DNA of 64,000 nucleotides from the NCBI RefSeq assembly GCF_001983935.1, contig NZ_CP017641.1:2666001-2730000 (forward strand), in the 5' to 3' direction. Each line of letters opens with the position of its first letter. The stretch's first letter is position 1. This document shows, one piece after another, positions 35,810 to 45,432 of the stretch. A program made the position numbers and the translations under genes. The notes below the pieces were generated by a model. The model was not told the origin of the DNA, ran no database searches, and saw nothing but the letters and a program-made list of their open reading frames with translations. The stretch is from Fuerstiella marisgermanici (GTDB lineage Bacteria > Planctomycetota > Planctomycetia > Planctomycetales > Planctomycetaceae).

Positions 35810-38800
35810 GTGACGCCGCATTTGCCTGAATTCTGGTCTCGCTACGAGCCACTTCACGAAATTGAACGCACAACGGGCTATCGTTCGTTGTACGCCAACA
35901 GCGGCGACACTGCGCGCTTTATTGTTTACGAAATCGATCGTTCCGCTGACGTGCCTTCGGCCGCTTTTTACAGGGTGATGCATGAAGTGCATCGACTCTC
36001 CGATATCAAGGACGACTGTCTGCTACGACCGCTGGAAGTCGAAAACTCGGACGAAGTCAGCCTTATCGTGTGTCCGGATGCCAACGGCGAACGACTGTCT
36101 GAAGTCGTTAAGTCTAAGCTTTCGCTGTCAGCCATACTCGATATCACCCAGAGCCTGCTTCAGGTGCTTCACAGCGTGCACGACGCCGGTCTGGTCCTGC
36201 GGTATCTTCGTCCCAAAGACATTTACGTGCAGTCGTCTGGTGATTCGCTGAAGGCGATGGTCGGAGGCTGTCCGCCACTCTTGCTGCTTGAATGCTCCGA
36301 CACAAATCAACTGGCGAGTGACACTCTTCCATACGGTGCCCCTGAAACTCTTGGCGCCCTTGAATACGACGTTCGAGCGTCGGCTGACTTGTATTCCCTT
36401 GGCATTGTTCTGTTCGAATGTCTTGCCGGACATCCGCCGTTCCAAGGCGAGACTTCTCACGACCTGTTGTTCCATCATGTGACCACACCGGTTCCTGATC
36501 TGTGCGAACTCGATCCGTCGATCCCTCCGACGCTGAATGACATCGTTCGGCGGTTACTACAAAAACATCCGCGTGACAGATATCAGTCTGCGACCGGTGC
36601 GTTGTTCGACATCCAACAGGTGCGAGCCACGCTCTGTGCGGAAGATGAAATATGCCCGGCGACGCCACTGGTCCTGGGGACGAAGGATCACCGAGAATCT
36701 TTGATCGAACCCGCTCATGTTGGACGGGACACCGATTTAAAAGTGCTGAAGTCGGCACTCCGCACGGTTTCAGCCAGCCAGAGTCGATCTGTTCTGATCA
36801 GCGCGCCGTCCGGCATCGGGAAATCACGCGTACTGCAGGAGACTTCGACCTATGCCGTCGCGCAAGGATTTCGCTTGCTGCGAGGCCAGGGAAAAAACCA
36901 ACCCGGGTTGAGTCCTTTAGCAACGATGCAACCCGCGATTTTGGCCGCCACCGAATTGATCCGCGACGATGCCGCTTTGCAAACGGCATTGCAGGGCAAG
37001 ATGCAGGAGTACGCCAGCGAACTGCACGCAGCCGCGCCGGAGCTCGCAGTTGCGCTGCAGCTTGAGCAACCGGACACGCGTGATCGAGCGTTGTCGGACC
37101 GTCGCATCGCAGTTGCACTGGCGACACTGCTGGGCAGGCTTAGTCTTGGCGGTCAGCCAATTGTGCTGTTGCTTGATGATGCTCAATGGGCCGACGACCT
37201 GACTTTGGCCATGCTGGATTGCTGGCAACTAACCGATCCGGAACAGACACTTCTGATCGTTTCCACTCGGCCGTCCGATGACCTGGCCAGCCGTCTGCGA
37301 AACCACATTCAGTTTTCCGCTGAGATCAGTTTGGCGCCGCTGTCGCGACAGGATTCCGACTTACTTCTCGAATCGATGGCAGGCGTGCTGCCGCCTGAGA
37401 TTCTTGAAACCGTTTGGGAAATGGCCGCCGGAAATCCGTTTGCATCATCCGCCGTTTTGCGCGGACTTGTGGAAGGTAGCGTCCTTACACCAACCGACGA
37501 TGGTTGGGATGTCGACGCAGAGCGATTACGCGACATTCAGATGTCCGGCGAAGCAGCCGAGGTTCTGAAGGAACGACTCGTACGTCTGCCGGTGGATTCG
37601 CGAAAACTACTGGCCATCGGCGCTGTGCTGGGAAAAGAATTTGCGATCGATACCGTTGCGAAGCTGACTGGGTTGTCGCATCAAACAGCCATCGGACATC
37701 TCAAATCGCCTCGAGACCTCTGCCTGATCTGGGAGAATGAAGCAGACGGTGTTTGTAAATTTGTTCACGATCAAATTCGAGAAGCAGTTCTTACGACGTT
37801 GAGTAAGGAAGAGCTGGCAGGCATTCATCTGGCGGCGGGAGAACACATTGCCGAAGCGGCTCCGGAAAGCCACTTCCAGATCGCATGCCATTTCGATGCG
37901 GCCGGATGCCCGGAACGAGCTTTGCCGTCGGCCCTCAAAGCCGCCGCATCAGCTCAACGCCGCCACGCTTTGGGAATCGCGATCCAACAATACGAAATCG
38001 CGTTGCGCAGTTGCAAAAATATTTGCACGGAACTCTGGTTCCAAATCCTAAGCGGAATGGGAAGTGTTCTGATGTTAAGCGGCCGCTATGCCGAAGCGGA
38101 GCCGATGTTGGAAGCTGCCCTGTTGCATGCGAAAACGGCAGTGGACGAAGCGGAGATCAGCCTGAAGCTTGGGGAACTCGCTTTCAAGCGTGACGACAAA
38201 GATCGGGCCGTGGCACGCTGGGAAACGGCTTTGCGAAAACTTGGTGGCAAGCTTCCACCGAATTGGCTAATGCCATTTTGCACGCTAAAAGAAATCGCCG
38301 TTCAGACGCTGCACAGTTTCATCCCAGCCGGATTGCAACGTGCCCCAAAGAAAGAAGCCACTCTTCGCGATCGCCTGATCTGTCGACTCTACAGTCGCCT
38401 GGCCTATGGCTATTGGTACCTGAAGGGCAAAGTTCCTCTGTTGTTCGTCCACCTGCGAGGGATGAATCTGGCAGAAAACTTTGCCCCGACCGCTGAGCTT
38501 GCTCAAGCCTATTCAGAGCATGCTCCGGCAATGAGTCTGATCCCACTGCGAAATCGAGGCATTGCCTACGGTCGGCGTTCTTTGGAAATCCGTACCGCGC
38601 TGGGCGACGTCTGGGGGCAGGGACAGTCGCTGCATTTTCTTGCGATTGCACTCTACGCTGCGGGGCGTTTTGAAGAATGCATCGAAGTGGGTTCACGTAG
38701 TGTTCGCATTCTCGATCGTGCAGGTGACTTTTGGGAAAAGCATATTGCTCAGTATCAGGTTGCCGCATCGCTGTTTCGTGTTGGCCGCCTGACTGAAGCC

Positions 38801-41599
38801 GTGCAATTGGCCCGCGAAGCCTACGATTCAGGTCTTGCTGTCGGTGACGATCAGGTCTGCGGCAATATCATTGATGTTTGGGCTCGAGCCACCAACGGCG
38901 ACCTTCCCGCGGATATCGTGCAGAATGAGCTGAACCGTCCACGAGCTGACGTGCAGGGAAGAAGTCACGTACTCCTTGCGCGGGGCGTGCAATTGATTGC
39001 GGAACGCAAATTTCATGATGCCTCTGAAACCTTTGGTGAAGGAATACGCACCAGTCGTGCGGCGGGTATCACAAACTGCTATACGGCCCCGCTTTACGCG
39101 TGGAAAGCAACGTCGCTGCGGCTTTTTCTGGAAGAAGAATCGCCGGTCATTCGGCGTTCTCGCCAGAAGACGATCTGCGCGCATCGTCGTGCCGCATGGG
39201 TGGCTTTTCTGGTCGCCATCCGATTTCGCGGTGAGCTCCCTCATGCATTGCGTGAGCTGGCCTGGAGCTTCGTGTTCAAAAATCGCGTGCGACGAGCGAT
39301 GTGTCTTTTGAAATGGAGTGTGCGAGCGGCTCAGGCGCAATCCGCAAAATACGAATCGCTGCAGAGCGAATTGATACTGCAGCAGGTTCGCGTCGAACGT
39401 GATTACCCGGATGCTCGGGAGATGCTAAAGAAGGTCGAAGAAGGCTATTCGGCATTCAACAATGAACAATTGCCCGCCAGAGTCCCGACTTCACTGTCTT
39501 TAGTCGACCGGTTTGATTCTCTGCTGGAGTCGGGGCGAAAAATTGCGTCAGCGACGGAGCCGGCAGATATCGTCGCGATGACGATCGAGGCGAGTCAGCA
39601 ACTATTGCGCAGTGACTACTGCCGAGTTGTTTCAATCAGTCCGGATGGCGAAGTCGGAAACATATCAGAATCAGTGCGGCCTTATATGGCCCATTGTTTG
39701 AAGACGGGCGTGGCGGAAGCAGCCGAGGCGCCCAACAAACAATTTCGTTCCTTAGTTGTGTGTCCGATTCTTGTACGAGGTTCGGCCGTCGCCGGGTTGT
39801 GCGTTGGAAACACAGAGGTTCGTGGTTTGTTCGGTGAGAACGAACTGCGCATTATCACGTATATCACCACAATTTGCGGTACGGCGTTGGAAAATGCTGA
39901 AGGCTTTCGCAATCTACGAAGGCTGAATGAAAATCTTGAGAACATCGTGACCGAAAGAACGGCTGTCGTGGAGGCCCGGTCGGCTGAATTGCAGGAAACG
40001 GCTCGCAGCCTGCAACAAACCCAGACTGAACTGGCAGCCGCGCGTGACAAAGCAGAAGTTGCCAACCAGGCGAAGACAGATTTCCTGGCGCACATGAGTC
40101 ACGAGATTCGGACACCTATCGGAGCGGTCCTTGGCTTCACTGAGCTGCTGCTGAATGGCGAGCATCCTTTGCACCCTCAGCAGCTTCAGCATTTGCGACG
40201 CGTTCAGAGCAATGGCGCCCACCTTCTGCAGTTGCTGAATGACTTGCTGGATCTGTCCAAGATTGAAGCTGGTCAACTGACAATTGAAACCGTGTCCTGC
40301 CAGCCATTCACTTTGATATCAGATATTCTCGCCTCCCTGGAAGCAAGAGCGATTGATAAAGGTTTGAAGCTGTCACTCGCGATTAAAGACACGATTCCTG
40401 AGACCATTGCGACAGACCCAACTCGCCTTCGTCAGATCATTACCAACCTTGTGGGCAACGCTATCAAGTTTACGTCTGCTGGCGGTGTCGATTTGTTGAT
40501 TGGCACCGATGTTGATCGCGGCGTGATGCAAATCGAAGTTTGCGACAGTGGTATGGGCATACCGCTGTCAGCTCAGAGAAATGTGTTTGAACCATTCCAG
40601 CAGGCAGACGAAACAGTCAGTCGCAACTTTGGTGGAACCGGATTGGGCCTGCCGATCAGTCGTCGGCTGGCTCGTGCTCTGGGCGGAGACCTCACGGTTG
40701 TCAGTGCACCAGGCGAAGGCAGCACGTTTACCACAACCATCGCCACTGGTCCGCTGGACGACGTCCGCCAACTGACAATAACAGAAGCGGCGGCAGCCAA
40801 GTCTCAATCGGTCGAAAAAAGCGTGGCGACTGTTGACCTCAGCGGAATCCGAATTCTTGTCACCGATGACGTGTTAACGAACCGGGAATTTCTATCGCAT
40901 ATGCTCAGGGCCGCAAACGCCGAAATTGAGACGGCAGAAAACGGACAGATTGCGATCGACGTGTGGAACCGATCCGGCGCCGATCTGATTCTCATGGATA
41001 TGCGAATGCCAGTCATGGACGGTTATACGGCCGTCGAACTGCTGCGTGACCTGGGTGCTAAGGTACCGATTGTTGCATTAACGGCGAACGGGTTGGCCGA
41101 AGACGAAGTTCGTTGTCGCGACGCGGGGTGTTCGGGCTATCTTACAAAACCAGTATCCATGGATGCTTTGTTAACTGAGGTTGCCGAACAGCTTGGCATT
41201 ACTGCAACCATGGAACCGCCTCCAGTCGTTGATGACAGCACCGACAAACGCTCGCCAGTCAGTGGTTCAACCAAACCTGTCAAGGACGCTCCAGTCGCAG
41301 CTGACTTTGCGATTCCTGAAGATCCGTTTTTCCGCGGGTTGGCGTCTCAACTGGTCTCCAAGCTGGTCGAAACTCTGCCAATATCGGGCCATGCACTCGA
41401 CACCCTCGATGCAGAAACAGTGGCTGAGCAGGCTCACTGGATGAAGGGAACTGGCGGCACAGTGGGGTTGCCCGTGATCACAACAATGGGGATCGCTCTG
41501 GAAAACGCCGCAAAAGCCAGAGACTTTGAAACTGCACGGCGCGTGGTCGAACAGCTGAATAGCACGGTTGAGCAACTTCAACGCCGCCTTGTGACTTGA
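35810..41599 (+). CDS. Giant hybrid sensor: pseudokinase-AAA ATPase-TPR-GAF-histidine kinase-receiver-HPt
   Basis: GTG at 35810 has GGAG 9 nt upstream; an in-frame GTG at 35738 is an alternative. Domains in order (residues from 35810): protein-kinase-like (about 10-270), AAA ATPase with Walker A SAPSGIGKS (about 330) and Walker B VLLLDDAQWADD (about 450), TPR-like helices (about 690-1210), GAF (about 1240-1370), coiled coil, histidine kinase (H-box LAHMSHEIRTPIGAV, N-box LRQIITNLVGNAIKF, G-boxes DSGMGIP and GGTGLGLPISR), receiver (ILVTDDV, LILMDMRMPVMDG, LTKPVS) and HPt (EQAHWMKGTGG). The kinase lobe lacks catalytic residues: the HRD loop reads LRYLRPKDIY, the beta-3 Lys is replaced in FIVYEI and no DFG is seen, while GAPE and DLYSLGIVLFE remain. 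So a pseudokinase is inferred. Confidence 0.9.
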   Translation: MTPHLPEFWSRYEPLHEIERTTGYRSLYANSGDTARFIVYEIDRSADVPSAAFYRVMHEVHRLSDIKDDCLLRPLEVENSDEVSLIVCPDANGERLSEVVKSKLSLSAILDITQSLLQVLHSVHDAGLVLRYLRPKDIYVQSSGDSLKAMVGGCPPLLLLECSDTNQLASDTLPYGAPETLGALEYDVRASADLYSLGIVLFECLAGHPPFQGETSHDLLFHHVTTPVPDLCELDPSIPPTLNDIVRRLLQKHPRDRYQSATGALFDIQQVRATLCAEDEICPATPLVLGTKDHRESLIEPAHVGRDTDLKVLKSALRTVSASQSRSVLISAPSGIGKSRVLQETSTYAVAQGFRLLRGQGKNQPGLSPLATMQPAILAATELIRDDAALQTALQGKMQEYASELHAAAPELAVALQLEQPDTRDRALSDRRIAVALATLLGRLSLGGQPIVLLLDDAQWADDLTLAMLDCWQLTDPEQTLLIVSTRPSDDLASRLRNHIQFSAEISLAPLSRQDSDLLLESMAGVLPPEILETVWEMAAGNPFASSAVLRGLVEGSVLTPTDDGWDVDAERLRDIQMSGEAAEVLKERLVRLPVDSRKLLAIGAVLGKEFAIDTVAKLTGLSHQTAIGHLKSPRDLCLIWENEADGVCKFVHDQIREAVLTTLSKEELAGIHLAAGEHIAEAAPESHFQIACHFDAAGCPERALPSALKAAASAQRRHALGIAIQQYEIALRSCKNICTELWFQILSGMGSVLMLSGRYAEAEPMLEAALLHAKTAVDEAEISLKLGELAFKRDDKDRAVARWETALRKLGGKLPPNWLMPFCTLKEIAVQTLHSFIPAGLQRAPKKEATLRDRLICRLYSRLAYGYWYLKGKVPLLFVHLRGMNLAENFAPTAELAQAYSEHAPAMSLIPLRNRGIAYGRRSLEIRTALGDVWGQGQSLHFLAIALYAAGRFEECIEVGSRSVRILDRAGDFWEKHIAQYQVAASLFRVGRLTEAVQLAREAYDSGLAVGDDQVCGNIIDVWARATNGDLPADIVQNELNRPRADVQGRSHVLLARGVQLIAERKFHDASETFGEGIRTSRAAGITNCYTAPLYAWKATSLRLFLEEESPVIRRSRQKTICAHRRAAWVAFLVAIRFRGELPHALRELAWSFVFKNRVRRAMCLLKWSVRAAQAQSAKYESLQSELILQQVRVERDYPDAREMLKKVEEGYSAFNNEQLPARVPTSLSLVDRFDSLLESGRKIASATEPADIVAMTIEASQQLLRSDYCRVVSISPDGEVGNISESVRPYMAHCLKTGVAEAAEAPNKQFRSLVVCPILVRGSAVAGLCVGNTEVRGLFGENELRIITYITTICGTALENAEGFRNLRRLNENLENIVTERTAVVEARSAELQETARSLQQTQTELAAARDKAEVANQAKTDFLAHMSHEIRTPIGAVLGFTELLLNGEHPLHPQQLQHLRRVQSNGAHLLQLLNDLLDLSKIEAGQLTIETVSCQPFTLISDILASLEARAIDKGLKLSLAIKDTIPETIATDPTRLRQIITNLVGNAIKFTSAGGVDLLIGTDVDRGVMQIEVCDSGMGIPLSAQRNVFEPFQQADETVSRNFGGTGLGLPISRRLARALGGDLTVVSAPGEGSTFTTTIATGPLDDVRQLTITEAAAAKSQSVEKSVATVDLSGIRILVTDDVLTNREFLSHMLRAANAEIETAENGQIAIDVWNRSGADLILMDMRMPVMDGYTAVELLRDLGAKVPIVALTANGLAEDEVRCRDAGCSGYLTKPVSMDALLTEVAEQLGITATMEPPPVVDDSTDKRSPVSGSTKPVKDAPVAADFAIPEDPFFRGLASQLVSKLVETLPISGHALDTLDAETVAEQAHWMKGTGGTVGLPVITTMGIALENAAKARDFETARRVVEQLNSTVEQLQRRLVT

Positions 41600-42031
41600 G
41601 CCCGCTTGCGTGCGGGACAAGTACCGCGATGTGCCGTCCCAACTGCGCACAGGATGCGCACATGCACTACATCAGCCTGCGATAAGCGGCGGCAGATCGA
41701 CAGGGCTCGCTGCCTCGATTTCCATGACGATATCCTTGAGCTTCTCAAGAGAAATTTGCCGGTTCGCAGGAATTCCCCCCCCATTGATGTGGAATAACGG
41801 GAAGTCTTTGCGCTGTTGCTCCAGCTTCAGCCGCAAAGTTTTCTGCGCTCTCCTATGTTGATGCGGATGGAGCGTCGTCGACGGCCCTAAGGCGGTCATA
41901 AATCTTCGCGATCGTCGAATTCGGCGGGCACAAAAAGGTCACGTCGGGAAGACCCCCTTTGCGTCTGAACGATCAAGTTTATTCTGAGTCTCAGTTGGCC
42001 CTTCAACTTTTTCAACTCAGGACTTACCACA
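41600..42031. other. Intergenic gap with a possible short minus-strand frame
   Basis: A 75-codon frame on the minus strand (41672-41899) ends with SLEKLKDIVMEIEAASPVDL, which looks protein-like but matches no family I recognise and contains a run of nine G. A remnant or small gene is possible and not called. CCCGC/GCGGG at 41603-41617 is a weak hairpin after the kinase gene. Confidence 0.35.
41984..41994. promoter_or_regulatory. Candidate operator palindrome CTGAG-T-CTCAG
   Basis: A perfect 5-1-5 inverted repeat stands 38 nt before the ATG of the hotdog-methyltransferase gene. Its TGAGTCTCAG half is identical to that at 24112-24121 before the DUF1559 gene. A shared repressor is possible; Fur-type spacing is suggestive only. 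Confidence 0.35.
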
Positions 42032-43426
42032 ATGAAATCAGACACACTCACACTTCCGACACTTTCATGGGAACAGGACTACGATCAGCGAGTTAACCCG
42101 GAACTCATGACAGGACTGCTTCGCAAAGCAATTCCGGTCCTCGACCAATCCGATTGGTACATCGACAAAGTCGAAGAAGGATTCTGCGAATCCGTTCTTC
42201 CGCTAAACAGTCCCACAACAAATCAACATGGGACTCACCAGGCCGCCCTAATTTCGCTGTCAGCGGATTACACAGGTGGACTCGCTTTGGCCACATTGCT
42301 GCGAGGCGTTCCGCTTTCAGGCGTGCACCGGTGTCAGGATGATAATTCGGCATCGCTATGGCTGGCTTCGATGAACGTCAAGTATCGCAGTCCAAGCTCG
42401 GGCCATCTTGTCGGTACATGCCGCATCGACCCGAAGCAGGCCGAAGCGATTCGCAGTCGTTACTTCAGCGGAAACCGAATCCTCGCCACGCTGGAAGTTC
42501 AGTTCCATTCCAACGGTGACCTGGTCGCCATCGCGGAAATGAAATATTTCGCTCAGCCGACTAGTCAGCTTACGCCAGCCGCTGGCAGCAAGAACCGATC
42601 CGCTTTGTTCAGCCACAAGCTTAAGGCTTCGGCCCGCATGATCGCAGGAATTCGGTCTCGAGAATCGGTCAATCCGAGGCTCACGGCCCATTGCCCGCAT
42701 GCCTCAGTGGGTGCTGGTCCGCACGGCGAATTGCTGGCAATGCGGCTGGAAAGTGCACTTCCGCAACTGACCGATATGGTTCTGGCCAGGACGCAGCACA
42801 TTGACGAAGTCCTTCGCGAAGTTGACGGTCTGCAACAGGTGGTCATGCTGGGGGCCGGTCTGGACATGCGACCGATGCGGCATGCGGCAGCAAATCCGGG
42901 GCTCACTTTCTTTGAGATCGACCTTCCCGAGATGATTGCTGAACGTAAGCGAATCGTGGCACAGTTGCCGCAGTCGTTTGATGACCAGCGCGTGCAGCTT
43001 GAGGTCGATTTCCGGTCAGACGATCTTGTCGCAATCCTTGATGAGCATCCTCGCTTCCAACGCGGTGTCCCCACGATGTTCATTTACGAAGGCTGCTCAA
43101 TGTACTTTACCGAACCCGAAAATCAGCACTTGCTGAAGATGGTGAAGGAACTGATGGAGCACCCGCAAAGTTGCTTGTGGGCCGATTTCGTAAGTCGTGA
43201 AGTGGTCACCGGTCGGACAAATGATCGCAGCATTGCCGCGTTTCTTGAGGGCATGGATGAACTCGGCGAAGCATTCATCTTCGGAGTCGAAGACCCAGAC
43301 GCCTGGCTAAAACAAATTGGTTTGGGGCTCGTGGAAACGACTCGCTGCGGCGACTACCTGAATGAATCGGACATGGTGTTCAAGACCTACTCATTCTCCG
43401 TCGCCAAACGCTGGGAAAACTCGTGA
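42032..43426 (+). CDS. Fusion of hotdog thioesterase-like domain and LCMT-type SAM methyltransferase
   Basis: Residues 1 to about 180 resemble a DUF4442/PaaI-type hotdog thioesterase: NQHGTHQAALISLSADYTGG, ASMNVKYRSPSSGHLVGTC and ILATLEVQFHSNGDLVAIAE. Residues about 200-464 are a leucine-carboxyl-methyltransferase-like (PPM1) domain with RTQHID, the SAM-binding VVMLGAGLDMRPMRHAA, FFEIDLPEMIAERKRIV and MFIYEGCSMYFTEPE. LCMT-like bacterial enzymes O-methylate carboxylates or hydroxyls of small metabolites and polyketides. Joining it to an acyl-CoA-type hotdog suggests a product released from, or attached to, an acyl carrier; this is inference. It ends in a strong terminator, so the FadL gene behind it is a separate unit. 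Confidence 0.85.
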   Translation: MKSDTLTLPTLSWEQDYDQRVNPELMTGLLRKAIPVLDQSDWYIDKVEEGFCESVLPLNSPTTNQHGTHQAALISLSADYTGGLALATLLRGVPLSGVHRCQDDNSASLWLASMNVKYRSPSSGHLVGTCRIDPKQAEAIRSRYFSGNRILATLEVQFHSNGDLVAIAEMKYFAQPTSQLTPAAGSKNRSALFSHKLKASARMIAGIRSRESVNPRLTAHCPHASVGAGPHGELLAMRLESALPQLTDMVLARTQHIDEVLREVDGLQQVVMLGAGLDMRPMRHAAANPGLTFFEIDLPEMIAERKRIVAQLPQSFDDQRVQLEVDFRSDDLVAILDEHPRFQRGVPTMFIYEGCSMYFTEPENQHLLKMVKELMEHPQSCLWADFVSREVVTGRTNDRSIAAFLEGMDELGEAFIFGVEDPDAWLKQIGLGLVETTRCGDYLNESDMVFKTYSFSVAKRWENS

Positions 43427-43498
43427 TGACTCACGTCCAGACACCGCTTCCATCTGGTTGACGGTGACACGCGGAACCAGACAGTAAACGTCTCTCTA

Positions 43499-43534
43499 AA
43501 ACAGCGATGGCAACACAGGTTGCCATCGCTGTTT
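43499..43534 (+). terminator. Intrinsic terminator, perfect 16-bp stem
   Basis: AAACAGCGATGGCAAC (43499-43514) and GTTGCCATCGCTGTTT (43519-43534) pair without mismatch around ACAG. The A-rich start and T-rich end allow bidirectional use. It lies 72 nt after the hotdog-methyltransferase stop; the rest of the gap 43427-43819 holds no gene. Confidence 0.8.
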
Positions 43535-43819
43535 CGCTTGACGTCTCCAAGCAAATTCCAGTGCCTCAAGTCGACCGACGTGCGGTGCAGCAAACGTGAA
43601 AAAGGGCGTATCGCTGGTGAGTGCAGCCCATGGTAGGGATACGCTGCAAGGTGGGGGAAAACCTGATGAAAGTGGGCAAGACGCGTTGTCCGAGCTACGA
43701 CCTTGCGAAGATTGATGAGCGGATACGGTATTTCGATTGGCATGACTGTAACGATTCTGACGACGCTTTAGTCAGCAGCAATTACTCACAGCAATGATGT
43801 ACCGCTCTGGATCGCAATA

Positions 43820-45118
43820 ATGAACACCACTTTAAAGTCGGCCGCTTGTGCGATCGTTCTGTGGGGCCTGTTGAATTCGTATGTCAACGCACAGGGAATT
43901 ATCGTGTCTGCGGTGGGGCCCGTAAATCGGTCCATGGGTGGAGCAGGCACTGCGGCTCCGCTGGAATCGATGGGAGCTTTGTTCTCGAATCCCGCCCTTA
44001 TTTCAGCGCTTCCGGAAGACGAATTAAGCATCGGGCTGGCGGGCGTTTTGCCTGTCCTGCAGACCAAATCGTCCATCGCCGGATTTGGTAGCGGCTCCAC
44101 CTCAGCCGAACCCGGGATTACGCCGCTTGTGAATATGGGATGGGTTCATCGCCCGGAAGATTCTGAGGTCACGTACGGAGTCGGCCTGTTTTCGGCGGCC
44201 GGATTTCGAGCAAATTTTCCGGCCAGCGTATCCAACACTGTCTTTACGCCACAGTCGAATAATGCTGGCGTTCCCGGTGGTCTTGGGCAGGTGTATACGG
44301 AAGCCGCCTTCATTCAGTTTATCCCCACCATGGCTTTGAGGGTCAGCGACGGAGTTTCGATTGGCTTCGGCCCGACAGTGACGATCGGAGATCTGATTGT
44401 TGACCCGTTTGTCTTTGATTCGCCCGATGATGCGGACGGCAGCGGTGCACCGCGCTATGCCTCAGGAATCGGAACTCGAACACACTGGGGCGGAGGATTC
44501 CAAACCGGTATCTACTACGAAAACGAGCAGGGGCTGCATCTGGGTGCGACTTTCAAAAGCACACAGTGGATGGAGACATTTTCGTATAACTCGGAAGACG
44601 AACTTGGCCGCCCCCGCACTGTCGAAGCCAAGCTGGATCTGCCGATGATGGTGTCACTTGGCACCGCATGGTCCGGCTGGGACCGCTTTGTGTTTGCAAC
44701 AGACGTTCGCTACTTCGACTACTCAAACACAGACGGTTTCTCTTCAAGCGGCTACGAGCCGGATGGAACGGTTAAGGGGCTCGGCTGGGACAGCGTTTTC
44801 TCAGTTGCCACGGGAGTGCAGTACGCCGCCACCGAAGATCTGTTTTTGCGAATGGGGTACACATTCAACGAAAATCCGATCCCGGACAGCCAGGCGTTCT
44901 TTAACATTGGATCGCCGTTGTACTACCAGCATGAAATTCACGTGGGCGGTTCGTACCGACTTAGCAAACGAGTCTGGATCAACCTGGCGTACACGTATTA
45001 TCTTGAGAACGACATCTCCGGGCCGATTGTCACACCTGCAGGCGCGATTCCAGGTTCGAACGTAACGAATGAAAGTTCCGTTCACATTGCTGATGTCGGA
45101 ATCACCGTTCGGTATTGA
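43820..45118 (+). CDS. FadL/OmpP1/TodX-type outer membrane transporter
   Basis: A signal peptide (MNTTLKSAACAIVLWGLLNS, cleaved before QGI) precedes the FadL hallmark start: RSMGGAGTAAPLESMGALFS and NPALISALPEDELSIGLAG. The plug-like N-terminus is followed by alternating beta strands with ESMGAL-type turns, LHLGATFKSTQWM, and YFDYSNTDG. The C-terminus ends with the aromatic strand VHIADVGITVRY, as expected for a 14-stranded barrel. At 432 aa the length is typical. FadL-type porins pass long-chain fatty acids or aromatic hydrocarbons through the outer membrane. The upstream acyl/methyltransferase fusion may be related by substrate but is not in the same transcript. Confidence 0.93.
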   Translation: MNTTLKSAACAIVLWGLLNSYVNAQGIIVSAVGPVNRSMGGAGTAAPLESMGALFSNPALISALPEDELSIGLAGVLPVLQTKSSIAGFGSGSTSAEPGITPLVNMGWVHRPEDSEVTYGVGLFSAAGFRANFPASVSNTVFTPQSNNAGVPGGLGQVYTEAAFIQFIPTMALRVSDGVSIGFGPTVTIGDLIVDPFVFDSPDDADGSGAPRYASGIGTRTHWGGGFQTGIYYENEQGLHLGATFKSTQWMETFSYNSEDELGRPRTVEAKLDLPMMVSLGTAWSGWDRFVFATDVRYFDYSNTDGFSSSGYEPDGTVKGLGWDSVFSVATGVQYAATEDLFLRMGYTFNENPIPDSQAFFNIGSPLYYQHEIHVGGSYRLSKRVWINLAYTYYLENDISGPIVTPAGAIPGSNVTNESSVHIADVGITVRY

Positions 45119-45273
45119 AAACGTCATCGCTGCTGAAACCGAGCCTCCGCCGATACCGCTCTGCAGTGGATCCCATCACACGCCTGCCATTCATCGCACA
45201 CTTGCAGAAGGCAGTCGGCTCCATCGCCGCAAGTTTGCAGCGCCGCGCGATACCGTTTCCTGTGTCGTGCGAT

Positions 45274-45401
45274 GTTTGGAATTCTGCTGAGTTGTGTCCT
45301 GCAGCCGCTGGGCCATAGAATGAATTCCGAACGGGGCATTCCCGTTCGAGCCAGCCAGAGGACCACCTTGGGGTTGCCGCCCCGGTTCTGTGGCCTTTTT
45401 T
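45274..45401 (+). terminator. Leader with competing hairpins and a terminator before the sulfatase-cytochrome gene
   Basis: The terminator pairs GG-CCAC (45360-45366) with GTGGCC (45390-45395) and GGGG with CCCC (45370-45373/45380-45383), and ends in six T. Just upstream, CGAACGGG (45328-45335) pairs with CCCGTTCG (45341-45348). Its left arm can instead pair as GAATTCCGAAC (45322-45332) with GTTTGGAATTC (45274-45284), 11 bp with one wobble. The T-tract ends 18 nt before the ribosome site of the next gene. It may simply end FadL transcription or act as an attenuator. Confidence 0.5.
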
Positions 45402-45432
45402 ATTGGCCGATTCATCTTAAGGAGCAGTGCTG

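Noticed and set aside
41672-41899. A 75-codon minus-strand frame that looks protein-like near its end
   Set aside because: No recognisable family, a nine-G run and no clear start; it may be a remnant but cannot be supported.
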